Assembly: GCA_027482985.1 (NCBI GenBank)
Contig: JAIXVO010000227.1
Location: 1 to 11,714 of the forward strand
Direction: 5' to 3'
DNA length: 11,714 nucleotides
Source: Cyanobacteriota bacterium
GTDB taxonomy: Bacteria > Cyanobacteriota > Cyanobacteriia > Leptolyngbyales > Leptolyngbyaceae
Made by a program: the position numbers and the translations under genes. The notes under the pieces were generated by a model that made no database searches, was not told where the DNA came from, and was given only the letters and a program-made list of their open reading frames with translations. Positions 4,632 through 11,714 of the stretch are shown piece by piece. The stretch's first letter is position 1; each line of letters starts with the position of its first letter.

Positions 4632-6359
4632 TTAGAACGTGAAAGTGGTCCGTAAGACACCCACCACCTGCGTGCTGTTAGCGGTGTTCCCTTCCGGGTT
4701 GAACAACACAAACACGCCGGGCGTGACGGAGATATTATCGTTCACGCGGTAGCGGTAGAACGCTTCCAGGTGGTAGGGGGGTTCTTCATCAATCCGCCGC
4801 CGCACGTTGGGGTTGCCAGCTGCGTTGCGGAAGGTGGTATCGGTGACCCGAGGAGTCATCCCAAACAGAATGCCACCCAGGTTCCCCCGCTTGCCCAGAT
4901 CCGGGAAGCCGATAAACCCGGCCCAGTTCTGCACTTGGGCATCCGCGTTGTTGGCCGACCGCGCGGTATTCGCCCAGCTATAGGCGTACCAACCGCCGAT
5001 CGTGATTTTTGGAGCAATGCGCCACTGCAACTGCGCCGAAACCGTATCGACTTTGGTGGCTAAACCCGCAAAGGGGTTCGCCGCATAAGCGGTTCCCGTG
5101 GAACTGGTGATGTTTGGCGCACCCTGACCGAGCGCCGCCGAAGTCCCAGGGAAGTAGGAATTGACATAGGTGACGGCAATGTCAAAAGTCCGACTGGGGC
5201 GGAAGACGATTTGCCCGATCGCACTGTAGTTACCGTTGAAGATGCCATTCTTCACGCCCGGATCATTGCTGCTTTGATCCGCAAAGTAGCCCCCTTGCAG
5301 CGAGAACTGAGGACTCAGCGCTAGGTCAAACGTAACCCCCGCCGAGCCAGTGCCACCAGGGTTATTGGAGCGGTAAACGGGGTTGAACCGACCAAAGCGC
5401 GACAATGCCGCCTGACCGGCGCTCTCAAACGGGCTGAGGGTGCTGATCAAGGTATCCCACATTTCGGCGTTGATGGCATCCACTTGAATCCGCAGCTTTT
5501 GCCCGACGGGGAAGCGATAAAACACTTTATCCAAGTTGACCGCATTACCTTCGTTACCGTCATAGCCTAGACGGGTCGCGTTGGTGCCTGTGAACGCACC
5601 GCTAAAGGGGGTAATGTTCCGAGCTTGCAAGCGGACACGTAAGCGATCACGGCCACTGAAACTGCTGTCAAACGCCAACCGCACGCGGTTCGAGAAAGTC
5701 GTTTCGGTTTGGTCGTCGCGCAAGCTTTCCCGATTGGCCGCGTTCACCCCAGCTTGGAAATTGTCGTTCCCAGTGATGGTGGCGCGATCGCCAAAGGTAT
5801 CAGCAATGTTGAAGATAACTTCGCCGGACAGTTTGGTGGTGGTCGAGAATTGTTGTTTCTCTAAAGTTGCAGTCCGCACTTCGAGGGATTCTACCCGACC
5901 GCGCAGGGAAGCCAATTCCGCGGCAAATTCCTCTTGCAAACGTTTGACGACTTCGAGATCTTCCTTCTTCACGAAGTCCGCCGTCGCAGCGGCGATCAAT
6001 TCTTGAATTTTGTCTAAGCAAGCGTTCAAACCAGCCGCAAATTCCCACCGGCTGAGGGCGCGATTCCCGCGATAGGTTTTGTCGGGATACCCAACGATAC
6101 AACCGTAACGCTCGACCAACGATTGCAACGCTTGGAACGCCCAGTCGGTCGGCTTGACATCAGTAAATTGAGAAACCGAGGTAACTTGACTCAAGTCATT
6201 GCTACCGCGACCTTCGGCCCCGTAAGCACCCACTTGTTCGAGGGTGTTAGCGGGCGCGATCGCTGTTGCATCCAGCGATTGGGCTGTGGCAGAGCTGGCA
6301 AAAGCCGTCCCTAGCAGAGCGGGCGAAGCAACTAAAAGCTGCCAAAAAAGTTTAGCCAT
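4632..6359 (-). CDS. SLH-domain outer-membrane porin, OprB family (iron uptake porin type)
   Basis: Major cyanobacterial outer-membrane channel of the SLH-OprB type, 575 residues. It has a signal peptide (about 1-27, ending ASSATAQ), a low-complexity linker, and one SLH domain (about 64-118, with FTDVKPTDWAFQALQSLVERY, GYPDKTYRGN and LSRWEFAAGLNACLDKI) that anchors to cell-wall polymers. A coiled coil follows (about 130-170), then an OprB-like beta-barrel from about 175 to the C-terminal TTFTF, whose final Phe is the outer-membrane assembly signal. Family members pass inorganic ions and sometimes iron; the solute here is unproven. I use ATG 6359; the in-frame TTG at 6368, three codons upstream, is less likely. 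Divergent from tocopherol cyclase, with its own terminator downstream. Length is typical. Confidence 0.92.
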   Translation of the reverse strand: MAKLFWQLLVASPALLGTAFASSATAQSLDATAIAPANTLEQVGAYGAEGRGSNDLSQVTSVSQFTDVKPTDWAFQALQSLVERYGCIVGYPDKTYRGNRALSRWEFAAGLNACLDKIQELIAAATADFVKKEDLEVVKRLQEEFAAELASLRGRVESLEVRTATLEKQQFSTTTKLSGEVIFNIADTFGDRATITGNDNFQAGVNAANRESLRDDQTETTFSNRVRLAFDSSFSGRDRLRVRLQARNITPFSGAFTGTNATRLGYDGNEGNAVNLDKVFYRFPVGQKLRIQVDAINAEMWDTLISTLSPFESAGQAALSRFGRFNPVYRSNNPGGTGSAGVTFDLALSPQFSLQGGYFADQSSNDPGVKNGIFNGNYSAIGQIVFRPSRTFDIAVTYVNSYFPGTSAALGQGAPNITSSTGTAYAANPFAGLATKVDTVSAQLQWRIAPKITIGGWYAYSWANTARSANNADAQVQNWAGFIGFPDLGKRGNLGGILFGMTPRVTDTTFRNAAGNPNVRRRIDEEPPYHLEAFYRYRVNDNISVTPGVFVLFNPEGNTANSTQVVGVLRTTFTF

Positions 6360-6450
6360 ATATATCAACTCACACCTGACTTCACATCAAACGTACTCTA
6401 GCAAACGGCTGCGAATACAGCTTTGGAGAGATTCCCCCAACCTAGCTAAG

Positions 6451-6473
6451 TAACGTTAAGTGTAGTATACACT
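6451..6473. promoter_or_regulatory. Abutting palindromes in the porin/tocopherol cyclase divergent promoter region
   Basis: The 186-bp gap between porin ATG 6359 and cyclase ATG 6546 contains TAACGTTA (6451-6458, a perfect 8-bp palindrome) directly followed by AGTGTA-GTA-TACACT (6459-6473, 6-bp arms). The minus strand shows TATACT inside it, a possible -10 for the porin, but no matching -35. This looks like a regulator site shared by both genes; it does not match NtcA (GTA-N8-TAC), and I cannot name the regulator. Confidence 0.35.
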
Positions 6474-6536
6474 GCGATTTTGCAAAGGGTAGTGTGCGTT
6501 CAGTGGGGTTTTGACCGGGAATGATTGAAAAATTAA

Positions 6537-7643
<1,107 letters not shown>

Positions 7644-7648
7644 TTCTA

Positions 7649-8326
7649 TTAATGCCCGACCACAACGGGTTGAAACGAAAACTGAAGGAGTTCTAGCAGG
7701 GCGGGGTCGGCAAAATCCTGAATCACCAGTTTGGCACCCAGCGCATACAGGTCACCTGGCAGATGGGTAGAAGCCACGCCCACGGTCAGGATGCCGGCCG
7801 CGACTGCCGCCCGCAGTCCGGAAGGGGAATCTTCAAAGGCGACTGCGGCCTGTGCCGCCACGCCCAATCGCGCCAGAGCGACCTGATAGGGGAGGGGATC
7901 GGGTTTGCCCCGCTCCAACTGTTCCGCAATCACAACAGTATGGAAGTGAGTAGACAGTCCCAACGCCTGCAACATTAATTCGGCATTCGCTACGGGGGCA
8001 TTCGTCACCACCGCCTGCTGCAACTGTTGCACCGTCGCCCACTGCAAGATCGCGCTTAAGCCCGCTAAAGGTTGTAATTCACCCTGCGCCCGCCGGCGAA
8101 ACTCGGCTTCCTTGCGATCGCTCAAAGCGGCTGCCGCTGCGGCTGAGAGGTGGGGCAATAACTCGGCCACGATCGCCTGATTCAAGCGCCCACTGAAGTG
8201 CTGATTGTAGAATTCGCGATCGAGGCTCAACCCATACGGCTGCAACTCCTCTTGCCAGACCTTGAAATGAATCTCGTCCGTATTCGTCAGCGTGCCATCC
8301 AGATCAAACAAAAGGGCTTGCAACAT
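7649..8326 (-). CDS. HAD-superfamily phosphatase/phosphomutase, beta-phosphoglucomutase-like
   Basis: A 225-residue subfamily IA HAD hydrolase acting on a small phosphorylated metabolite, probably a sugar phosphate, in the cytoplasm. Motif I is DLDGTLTNTD with nucleophile Asp8 and acid/base Asp10, motif II is VVTNA (Thr108), motif III is GKPDP (Lys141), and motif IV is FEDSPSG (Glu165-Asp166). The helical cap (about 16-85, with EIHFKVWQEEL and FSGRLNQ) resembles beta-phosphoglucomutases and related phosphatases, but the choice between mutase and phosphatase is not settled. It follows the sugar-transporter permease by 45 bp on the same strand, which suggests a carbohydrate role. The spacer contains TTACAAT, so a separate promoter is possible. 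Tail-to-tail with tocopherol cyclase. Confidence 0.85.
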   Translation of the reverse strand: MLQALLFDLDGTLTNTDEIHFKVWQEELQPYGLSLDREFYNQHFSGRLNQAIVAELLPHLSAAAAAALSDRKEAEFRRRAQGELQPLAGLSAILQWATVQQLQQAVVTNAPVANAELMLQALGLSTHFHTVVIAEQLERGKPDPLPYQVALARLGVAAQAAVAFEDSPSGLRAAVAAGILTVGVASTHLPGDLYALGAKLVIQDFADPALLELLQFSFQPVVVGH

Positions 8327-8371
8327 GGGATCAGGAAAATGAATTGCCCATATTGTAACAAAGTATAAATC

Positions 8372-9205
8372 TTATCCCTTCACACCACTGCCTGCTTCGG
8401 AAGGCACAATATAGCGTTGCATCAGGACAAAGAAAATCAGAATCGGCAGGATGGAAATAACGGAACCCGCAGCAATTAAGCGCCAGTCGAGGGAGAAGGT
8501 GCCCGCCAGCGATGCCACTCCCAGCGGCAAGGTGTAGAATTCGGGGCGATCGAGAACAATCAGCGGCCAGAGAAAATCACTCCAGGCACCGATGAAAACG
8601 AAAATTGCCAGCGTCAGCAGGGCAGGACGAATGGAGGGCAACATTACATACCACCAGATGCCCAATTCCGAACAGCCATCCATCCGCGCCGCTTCTTCCA
8701 GTTCTTTGGGCACGCCTTGAAATGCCTGTCGTAACAGGAAAATACCAAAAGCCGACGCGATCGCCGGAAAAATAATTCCCAAATAGGTATTCCGGAGTCC
8801 CAGTTGCACCGCCAACACGTACAGCGGAATCATCACAATCTGAAACGGGATCATAATCGTGGCGACGATCGCAGTAAAAATGAACTCCCGCCCCCGAAAC
8901 TCCAACCGCGCCAGCGGGTAGGCCGCTAGTGAACAAAAGAGTAGATTCAGCGCCACCGTCAAGACCGAGACAATCACGCTATTGACGAGATACCGCCCAA
9001 ACGGATGACTCTGCCACACGGTCACAAAGTTGTGGAAGGTTGGCTGTTCCGGCCATAACCGAGGCGGGAATCGAAAAATGTCCTCCGTCGGTGCCTTCAG
9101 TGAAGTTCCCACCAACCACAGCAACGGAATCAGCATCACGATCGCGATCGCGCCCAACAAGATATAGAGACCAACGGTGTTCCAGAGCTGCGATCGCTGT
9201 TGCAT
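8372..9205 (-). CDS. Carbohydrate ABC transporter permease, MalG/GgtD-like
   Basis: One of the two inner-membrane permease subunits of a sugar or compatible-solute importer (CUT1 type), 277 residues. Six membrane segments are visible (about 11-33, 73-97, 108-130, 139-158, 192-213, 245-264). The cytoplasmic EAA loop that docks the ATPase reads EEAARMDGCSELGIWWYVMLP (170-190). The N-terminal TSLKAPTEDIF and the P1-loop FHNFVTVW are typical of MalG-like subunits. The partner permease, binding protein and ATPase are not in the window, so they must be encoded elsewhere. The substrate is unknown; glucosylglycerol, sucrose or maltodextrin systems are the cyanobacterial precedents. A HAD sugar-phosphatase-like gene follows 45 bp downstream. 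Start ATG 9205, no obvious Shine-Dalgarno. Confidence 0.92.
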   Translation of the reverse strand: MQQRSQLWNTVGLYILLGAIAIVMLIPLLWLVGTSLKAPTEDIFRFPPRLWPEQPTFHNFVTVWQSHPFGRYLVNSVIVSVLTVALNLLFCSLAAYPLARLEFRGREFIFTAIVATIMIPFQIVMIPLYVLAVQLGLRNTYLGIIFPAIASAFGIFLLRQAFQGVPKELEEAARMDGCSELGIWWYVMLPSIRPALLTLAIFVFIGAWSDFLWPLIVLDRPEFYTLPLGVASLAGTFSLDWRLIAAGSVISILPILIFFVLMQRYIVPSEAGSGVKG

Positions 9206-9226
9206 AAATCAATTCATTACGAAGAA

Positions 9227-9258
9227 GAGAAGTCTCGCTTGAAGACTTTCTCATCATA
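9227..9258 (-). promoter_or_regulatory. Possible -10 and operator upstream of the ABC permease gene
   Basis: The minus strand reads TGTATGATGAG, giving a possible -10 TATGAT (9253-9258) but no good -35. Just downstream GAGAAGTCT (9227-9235) faces AGACTTTCTC (9243-9252), a 9-bp inverted repeat with one bulged base and a 7-base loop. It would overlap the predicted transcription start, where a repressor could bind, or form a leader hairpin. Confidence 0.3.
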
Positions 9259-9290
9259 CAGGGAGGGGAAGGAATAAGCGGGAGAGAGAG

Positions 9291-9325
9291 GGAGTCAGGA
9301 GTCAGGAGCTAGGAGTCAGGAGGGA
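9291..9325. repeat. STRR heptad array, GGAGTCA units
   Basis: Five consecutive heptads: GGAGTCA (9291), GGAGTCA (9298), GGAGCTA (9305), GGAGTCA (9312) and GGAGGGA (9319). Three are identical and two diverged. This is a short tandemly repeated repetitive sequence as found between genes of filamentous cyanobacteria. It is non-coding in this context. Confidence 0.85.
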
Positions 9326-9458
9326 GAGGACGAATGAATTGGGTGAGGCGATTGGTGCGTTTGCGGATGGGCGTGGAAGGGCGATCGGGCTTCTAGGATT
9401 AACCTCTAGCCTGCTAGCAAGAATTGTCGCTGCACTGCTGCTCGCGCGGGTCTAGCGG

Positions 9459-9484
9459 GAGACGTGCCAGCGGCGCGTCTCTAC
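9459..9484. repeat. Second, degenerate copy of the GAGACG palindromic repeat
   Basis: GAGACGTGCC (9459-9468), an AGC loop, then GGCGCGTCTC (9472-9481), continued by TAC. The arms pair over 10 bp with one G-U type mismatch. The outer CGTCTCTAC matches the right end of the 1529-1541 arm, so both belong to one palindrome family; the left outer end (GCGG instead of GTA) has decayed. Confidence 0.65.
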
Positions 9485-9513
9485 GATTTCCCCGATGCCT
9501 CTCTCCGTTCTTC

Positions 9514-9530
9514 TGACTCCTGACTCCTCT
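9514..9530. repeat. Inverted STRR heptads at the sulfiredoxin stop
   Basis: TGACTCC (9514-9520) and TGACTCC (9521-9527) are the reverse complement of the GGAGTCA heptad at 9291-9325, followed by TCTCCTC. They end a few bases from the sulfiredoxin stop codon (complement of 9534-9536). Confidence 0.8.
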
Positions 9531-9533
9531 CCT

Positions 9534-9797
9534 CTACGCCAAATGCCGCTGCAACACCGATCGCGGTGCCTTCCGGACTCGACAGAGAATCGTTTCCTGC
9601 CCTAACTTCGTGCAGGCTTCAAACCGATGGCAACCGGAGAAACCATAGTATTGACCATCGACTTCTAAGACATCGATCGGTTCTTGCTGCCCAATTTCGC
9701 GAATCGACTCCATCAACGCTTGCACTTTAGCCTGGTCGTTTTGCCGATACAACGGTCGCCGAATTTGATTTAAGGGAATTGCTTCAACTCTCACCAT
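9534..9797 (-). CDS. srxA: Sulfiredoxin
   Basis: ATP-dependent reductase that repairs peroxiredoxins whose active cysteine has been over-oxidised to sulfinic acid. The 87-residue protein is a single ParB/sulfiredoxin-fold domain. The signature is FSGCHRFEA with catalytic Cys56 and the adjacent His57-Arg58 for phosphate binding. Upstream, QEPIDVLEVDGQYYG (38-52) and the N-terminal IPLNQIRRPL (7-16) match the family; the C-terminus ILCRVRKA closes the domain. GCHR separates it from ParB proteins, which have GHRR-type motifs at this position. The start is ATG 9797, about 22 bases after the predicted transcription start. It has its own promoter, so it need not depend on hrcA, 170 bp upstream. A cytosolic 2-Cys peroxiredoxin is the expected partner; the CPFC protein in this window is not necessarily it. 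Confidence 0.93.
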   Translation of the reverse strand: MVRVEAIPLNQIRRPLYRQNDQAKVQALMESIREIGQQEPIDVLEVDGQYYGFSGCHRFEACTKLGQETILCRVRKAPRSVLQRHLA

Positions 9798-9825
9798 AAA
9801 GATCTACCAAAGCTCATCTCTTTAA

Positions 9826-9854
9826 ATCATACTCATTACGACTTTGCCTTTCAA
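9826..9854 (-). promoter_or_regulatory. sigma70-type promoter of the sulfiredoxin gene
   Basis: The minus strand reads TTGAAA (complement of 9849-9854), a 17-base spacer and TATGAT (complement of 9826-9831). Both hexamers are near consensus and the spacing is ideal. Transcription would begin near 9819, giving a leader of about 20 bases before ATG 9797. Confidence 0.6.
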
Positions 9855-9930
9855 TTTTTCTCATGCTGCCCTACAACTCGGCACAACGATGTCATTGCCT
9901 GCCAACTCCTAACAAGCTGTAACAATCTCT

Positions 9931-9965
9931 CCTGCCTCCTGCCTCCTGCCTCCTGCCTCCTCCCC
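9931..9965. repeat. STRR heptad array, CCTGCCT units
   Basis: Four perfect CCTGCCT heptads (9931, 9938, 9945, 9952) and a diverged fifth, CCTCCCC (9959-9965), end two bases from the hrcA stop codon. The unit differs from the GGAGTCA arrays (reverse complement TGACTCC) but has the same length and pyrimidine/purine strand bias, so it is a separate STRR type. Copy number is likely to vary between strains. Confidence 0.88.
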
Positions 9966-9967
9966 AC

Positions 9968-11044
9968 TCAACTCAGGGCATCCGAGAGACAATCTGCCGT
10001 TGCTTCTACCAGGGCGATCGCGTTTTCGTACATCATGCGAGTGGGACCCAGTACGCCGACGCTACCGACGGGAGTGGAGCCTTTGCAATAAGTGGAAGAG
10101 ATTAACGTGCAGTAACGCATCGGTTCTAAGGGATTTTCCGCGCCGATACGGATGATCATGCGTTTGCCGGATTGTTCGTAGGAGGCGGGTTCAAAGATCA
10201 GAGGGAGGAGTTGATCCTGTTCGTCTTCCAGCAGATGCACAATGGTTTGAATTTGCTGGACGGCTGCAAATTCCGGTTGCAACATGACTTCCGACAGACC
10301 ATTGACCATCATTTGGGTGGAGGCTGGCAGTTGCGATCGCCGACTCAGTTCCGCCAACACCGTGGTCAGGAAATCGCCATAGCGCTGGAATTCTCGATCC
10401 AGTTCGCCCCAATCGAGGGTCGCGAGTTCGGCGATCGCTTTGCCGCGTAAGTGACTATTGAGGAAATTGGACAGCAGTTGCAATTCCCGTTCTAACAGTT
10501 CGGGATCAGGCTCCACCCCTTCCGGGAGTTTGGGCAACTCCATCAGCGCCGAGCGGCTTTCATAGTCGTCCGTCACAAAGATCAGCATCACCCGATTGGG
10601 ATCAACCATCACCAGTTGAATGTGATGCAGGCGGGTGGTGTAGGTTTGCGGCATGGTCACCAAGGCAATGTAGCCGCTGACCGTGGCCAAAATTTGCGCC
10701 GCGCCTCGAATCATTGCTTCCAAGCTGTGGTCTTCCAGATTCAGGCGATCGCTGAGCATCTGTTCAATCTGGGGGGTGAGGGAATTGGCAGGTGTGATTA
10801 ACTGATCTACGTAAATCCGATAGCCAGAATCGGAGGGCACTCGTCCCGCTGAAGGGTGCGGTTGATAGAGTAACCCGACTTTTTCCAACACACCCATCGC
10901 ATTGCGAATCGTGGCCGAGCTGACACTCAAGTTATATTCTTTGACCAAAGCTTCAGAGCCAACGGGTTCGGCGGTGGCAATGTAATGGCGCACCGTAGCC
11001 CAAAGCACCTGCTGTTGACGGCTAGTCAGTTTAACTGGGGACAT
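9968..11044 (-). CDS. hrcA: Heat-inducible transcription repressor HrcA
   Basis: Represses groESL-type heat-shock operons by binding the CIRCE inverted repeat and needs GroEL to stay active. The 358-residue protein has the N-terminal winged helix [20 protein letters not shown] through [18 protein letters not shown] (about 6-60). [20 protein letters not shown] (63-82) is the HrcA hallmark. A GAF-like middle domain and a C-terminal segment with [15 protein letters not shown] follow. I use ATG 11044, because the longer frame from TTG 11104 adds 20 residues not expected in the family (with two Cys) and overlaps a candidate -10. No CIRCE is seen near the gene, so autoregulation through CIRCE is not evident. 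It follows the LCP-protein gene on the same strand and may be partly co-transcribed with it. Confidence 0.95.
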   Translation of the reverse strand: MSPVKLTSRQQQVLWATVRHYIATAEPVGSEALVKEYNLSVSSATIRNAMGVLEKVGLLYQPHPSAGRVPSDSGYRIYVDQLITPANSLTPQIEQMLSDRLNLEDHSLEAMIRGAAQILATVSGYIALVTMPQTYTTRLHHIQLVMVDPNRVMLIFVTDDYESRSALMELPKLPEGVEPDPELLERELQLLSNFLNSHLRGKAIAELATLDWGELDREFQRYGDFLTTVLAELSRRSQLPASTQMMVNGLSEVMLQPEFAAVQQIQTIVHLLEDEQDQLLPLIFEPASYEQSGKRMIIRIGAENPLEPMRYCTLISSTYCKGSTPVGSVGVLGPTRMMYENAIALVEATADCLSDALS

Positions 11045-11090
11045 GTTTAGGAAACAACGATCGCAAAAGGGGCGGGAGTCAAGTTCTTCC

Positions 11091-11096
11091 ACTATA
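11091..11096 (-). promoter_or_regulatory. Possible -10 element for hrcA
   Basis: The minus strand has CCGTATAGTGG; TATAGT is a good -10 hexamer lying 46 bp before ATG 11044. No clear -35 is found 17 bp upstream. If real, it lies inside the longer TTG-started frame and supports the ATG 11044 start. Confidence 0.3.
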
Positions 11097-11140
11097 CGGT
11101 TCAACCCTTAAGTTTGTTGTACGAATTTGCACATTCTTTG

Positions 11141-11714
11141 TTAGCGCGTGCCCTGGTGTTGCAGCCAGTCTTGCCCCAGTTGAATCGTTACATCCGACTC
11201 TAAATCCCCTGTCCCTTCTACTCGCACTTCGCCAAAACCCAGCAGCGATCGCACCGCTTCTGCACTCTGGACATCACCCTGCTGCGCGACGATTTGCGTC
11301 TTCGCCAGCGGTTGCCCATTCGGTTCCACCACCAGCGTGTTGGCATAGCCCGCCTGAGTTAGCCGCGCCGCCAGGGTTTGGGGCGCTGCCTGCCGCGTAC
11401 TGTCTTGAATCGAAACTTTCACATTAGCGGGATTCAAGGTACTGCTAGCCGCTGTCCCCAAATTGAAATACTGTGCCGAGAGCGACTGAATTTTTTCCAG
11501 GTTAGGGAGCCAATAGCTGGTGCCATAAGTCCCAATGTCACCATACTCCCCAGGCATAATCAGCATTTGCATACTAGCGCGATCGATACTCGTGGCAAAC
11601 CCCACCAGGGCAAACAGTTCTTCCACTGATAGATTGGTATCAATGTGAGATTTGATCACGCCCAGGATTTTTGGCAACCGCGCCAGCGTGACGGGATTCA
11701 GGGCTTGTTCTGAC
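11141..11714 (-). CDS. LytR-CpsA-Psr (LCP) family protein, C-terminal part
   Basis: C-terminal 190 or so residues of a protein whose start lies beyond the right edge; the frame is open to base 11713. LCP enzymes are membrane-anchored phosphotransferases that attach polymers to the cell wall or other acceptors outside the cytoplasmic membrane. Visible are the end of the LCP domain (NPVTLARLPKILGVIKSH, IDTNLSVEELFALVGFA), a linker, and a LytR_C-type domain (VKVSIQDSTRQAAPQTLAARLTQAGY through GFGEVRVEGTGDL and the final IQLGQDWL). The catalytic arginines and N-terminal membrane helix are outside the window. A TTG codon at 11677 is internal, not a start. The stop is 96 bp before hrcA ATG 11044 on the same strand, with no terminator visible between. 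Confidence 0.85.
   Translation of the reverse strand, partial: SEQALNPVTLARLPKILGVIKSHIDTNLSVEELFALVGFATSIDRASMQMLIMPGEYGDIGTYGTSYWLPNLEKIQSLSAQYFNLGTAASSTLNPANVKVSIQDSTRQAAPQTLAARLTQAGYANTLVVEPNGQPLAKTQIVAQQGDVQSAEAVRSLLGFGEVRVEGTGDLESDVTIQLGQDWLQHQGTR

Larger units (their letters stand above)
9206..9533. other. 328-bp repeat-rich spacer between sulfiredoxin and the ABC permease
   Basis: No gene is seen. From left to right it holds the permease leader and possible operator (9227-9258), a GGAGTCA heptad array (9291-9325), about 130 bp of unassigned sequence (9326-9458), a degenerate GAGACG palindrome (9459-9484) and an inverted pair of the same heptad (9514-9527) ending at the sulfiredoxin stop. 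The heptads face each other, so the 9291-9527 block has inverted ends. Confidence 0.6.

Noticed and set aside
5581..6006. Plus-strand frame of 141 codons opposite the porin
   Set aside because: Ser/Arg-rich composition typical of an antisense shadow; the porin frame is clearly the coding one.
6360..6368. TTG 6368 as the porin start
   Set aside because: ATG 6359 is three codons downstream, is a better start codon and gives a normal signal peptide; the difference is minor.
8577..8936. Minus-strand frame of 119 codons inside the ABC permease gene
   Set aside because: It overlaps the permease in another frame; the permease frame has the EAA loop and six membrane segments, this one has nothing recognisable.
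9291..9965. Repeat arrays considered as a CRISPR
   Set aside because: Units are 7 bp in direct tandem with no spacers, so they are STRR microsatellites, and no cas gene is present.
11045..11140. CIRCE operator upstream of hrcA
   Set aside because: No match to TTAGCACTC-N9-GAGTGCTAA on either strand.

Overview
The window is chromosomal DNA of a cyanobacterium, probably a filamentous or Leptolyngbya-like one; the genus is a guess. The evidence is a dense scatter of HIP1 octamers (GCGATCGC, roughly one per 500 bp), an SLH-OprB outer-membrane porin, a tocopherol cyclase, a DUF2358 protein, heptanucleotide STRR arrays and a GTAGAGACG-type palindrome. No phage, IS element, CRISPR array or complete defence operon is visible.

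Layout. Bases 1-852 (+) carry a PlsC-type acyltransferase. Bases 1058-2540 (-) carry a DUF2358 protein and a secreted GDSL hydrolase with a PEP-CTERM tail, separated by a palindromic repeat. Bases 2541-3223 have no intact gene but hold an eroded reading frame with a membrane segment and the N-terminal signature of compact cyanobacterial CHAT proteases, ending in a perfect 18-bp fold-back. Bases 3224-3425 (-) are tRNA-Tyr(GUA) then tRNA-Thr(GGU), with a hairpin between them and a terminator after. Bases 3466-4480 (-) are a two-gene unit, SRPBCC protein then CPFC-type peroxiredoxin-like protein. Bases 4562-6359 (-) are an SLH porin and its terminator, whose stem is built from two HIP1 sites. It is divergent from tocopherol cyclase at 6546-7643 (+), and the 186-bp gap holds two abutting palindromes. 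Bases 7649-9205 (-) are a lone MalG-type sugar ABC permease followed by a beta-phosphoglucomutase-like HAD phosphatase. Bases 9206-9533 are a repeat-rich spacer. Bases 9534-9797 (-) are sulfiredoxin with a clear sigma70-type promoter, then a CCTGCCT heptad array, then the heat-shock repressor HrcA (9968-11044, -), and the C-terminal part of an LCP (LytR-CpsA-Psr) protein running off the right edge.

How the genes relate. Most are independent housekeeping or envelope genes. A loose stress theme exists: tocopherol cyclase (lipid antioxidant), a peroxiredoxin-like protein, sulfiredoxin (repair of over-oxidised peroxiredoxin) and HrcA. They are not one operon. The most unusual item is the CHAT-like gene relic beside the tRNA pair, which suggests a lost conflict or cell-death gene at a tRNA-flanked site.
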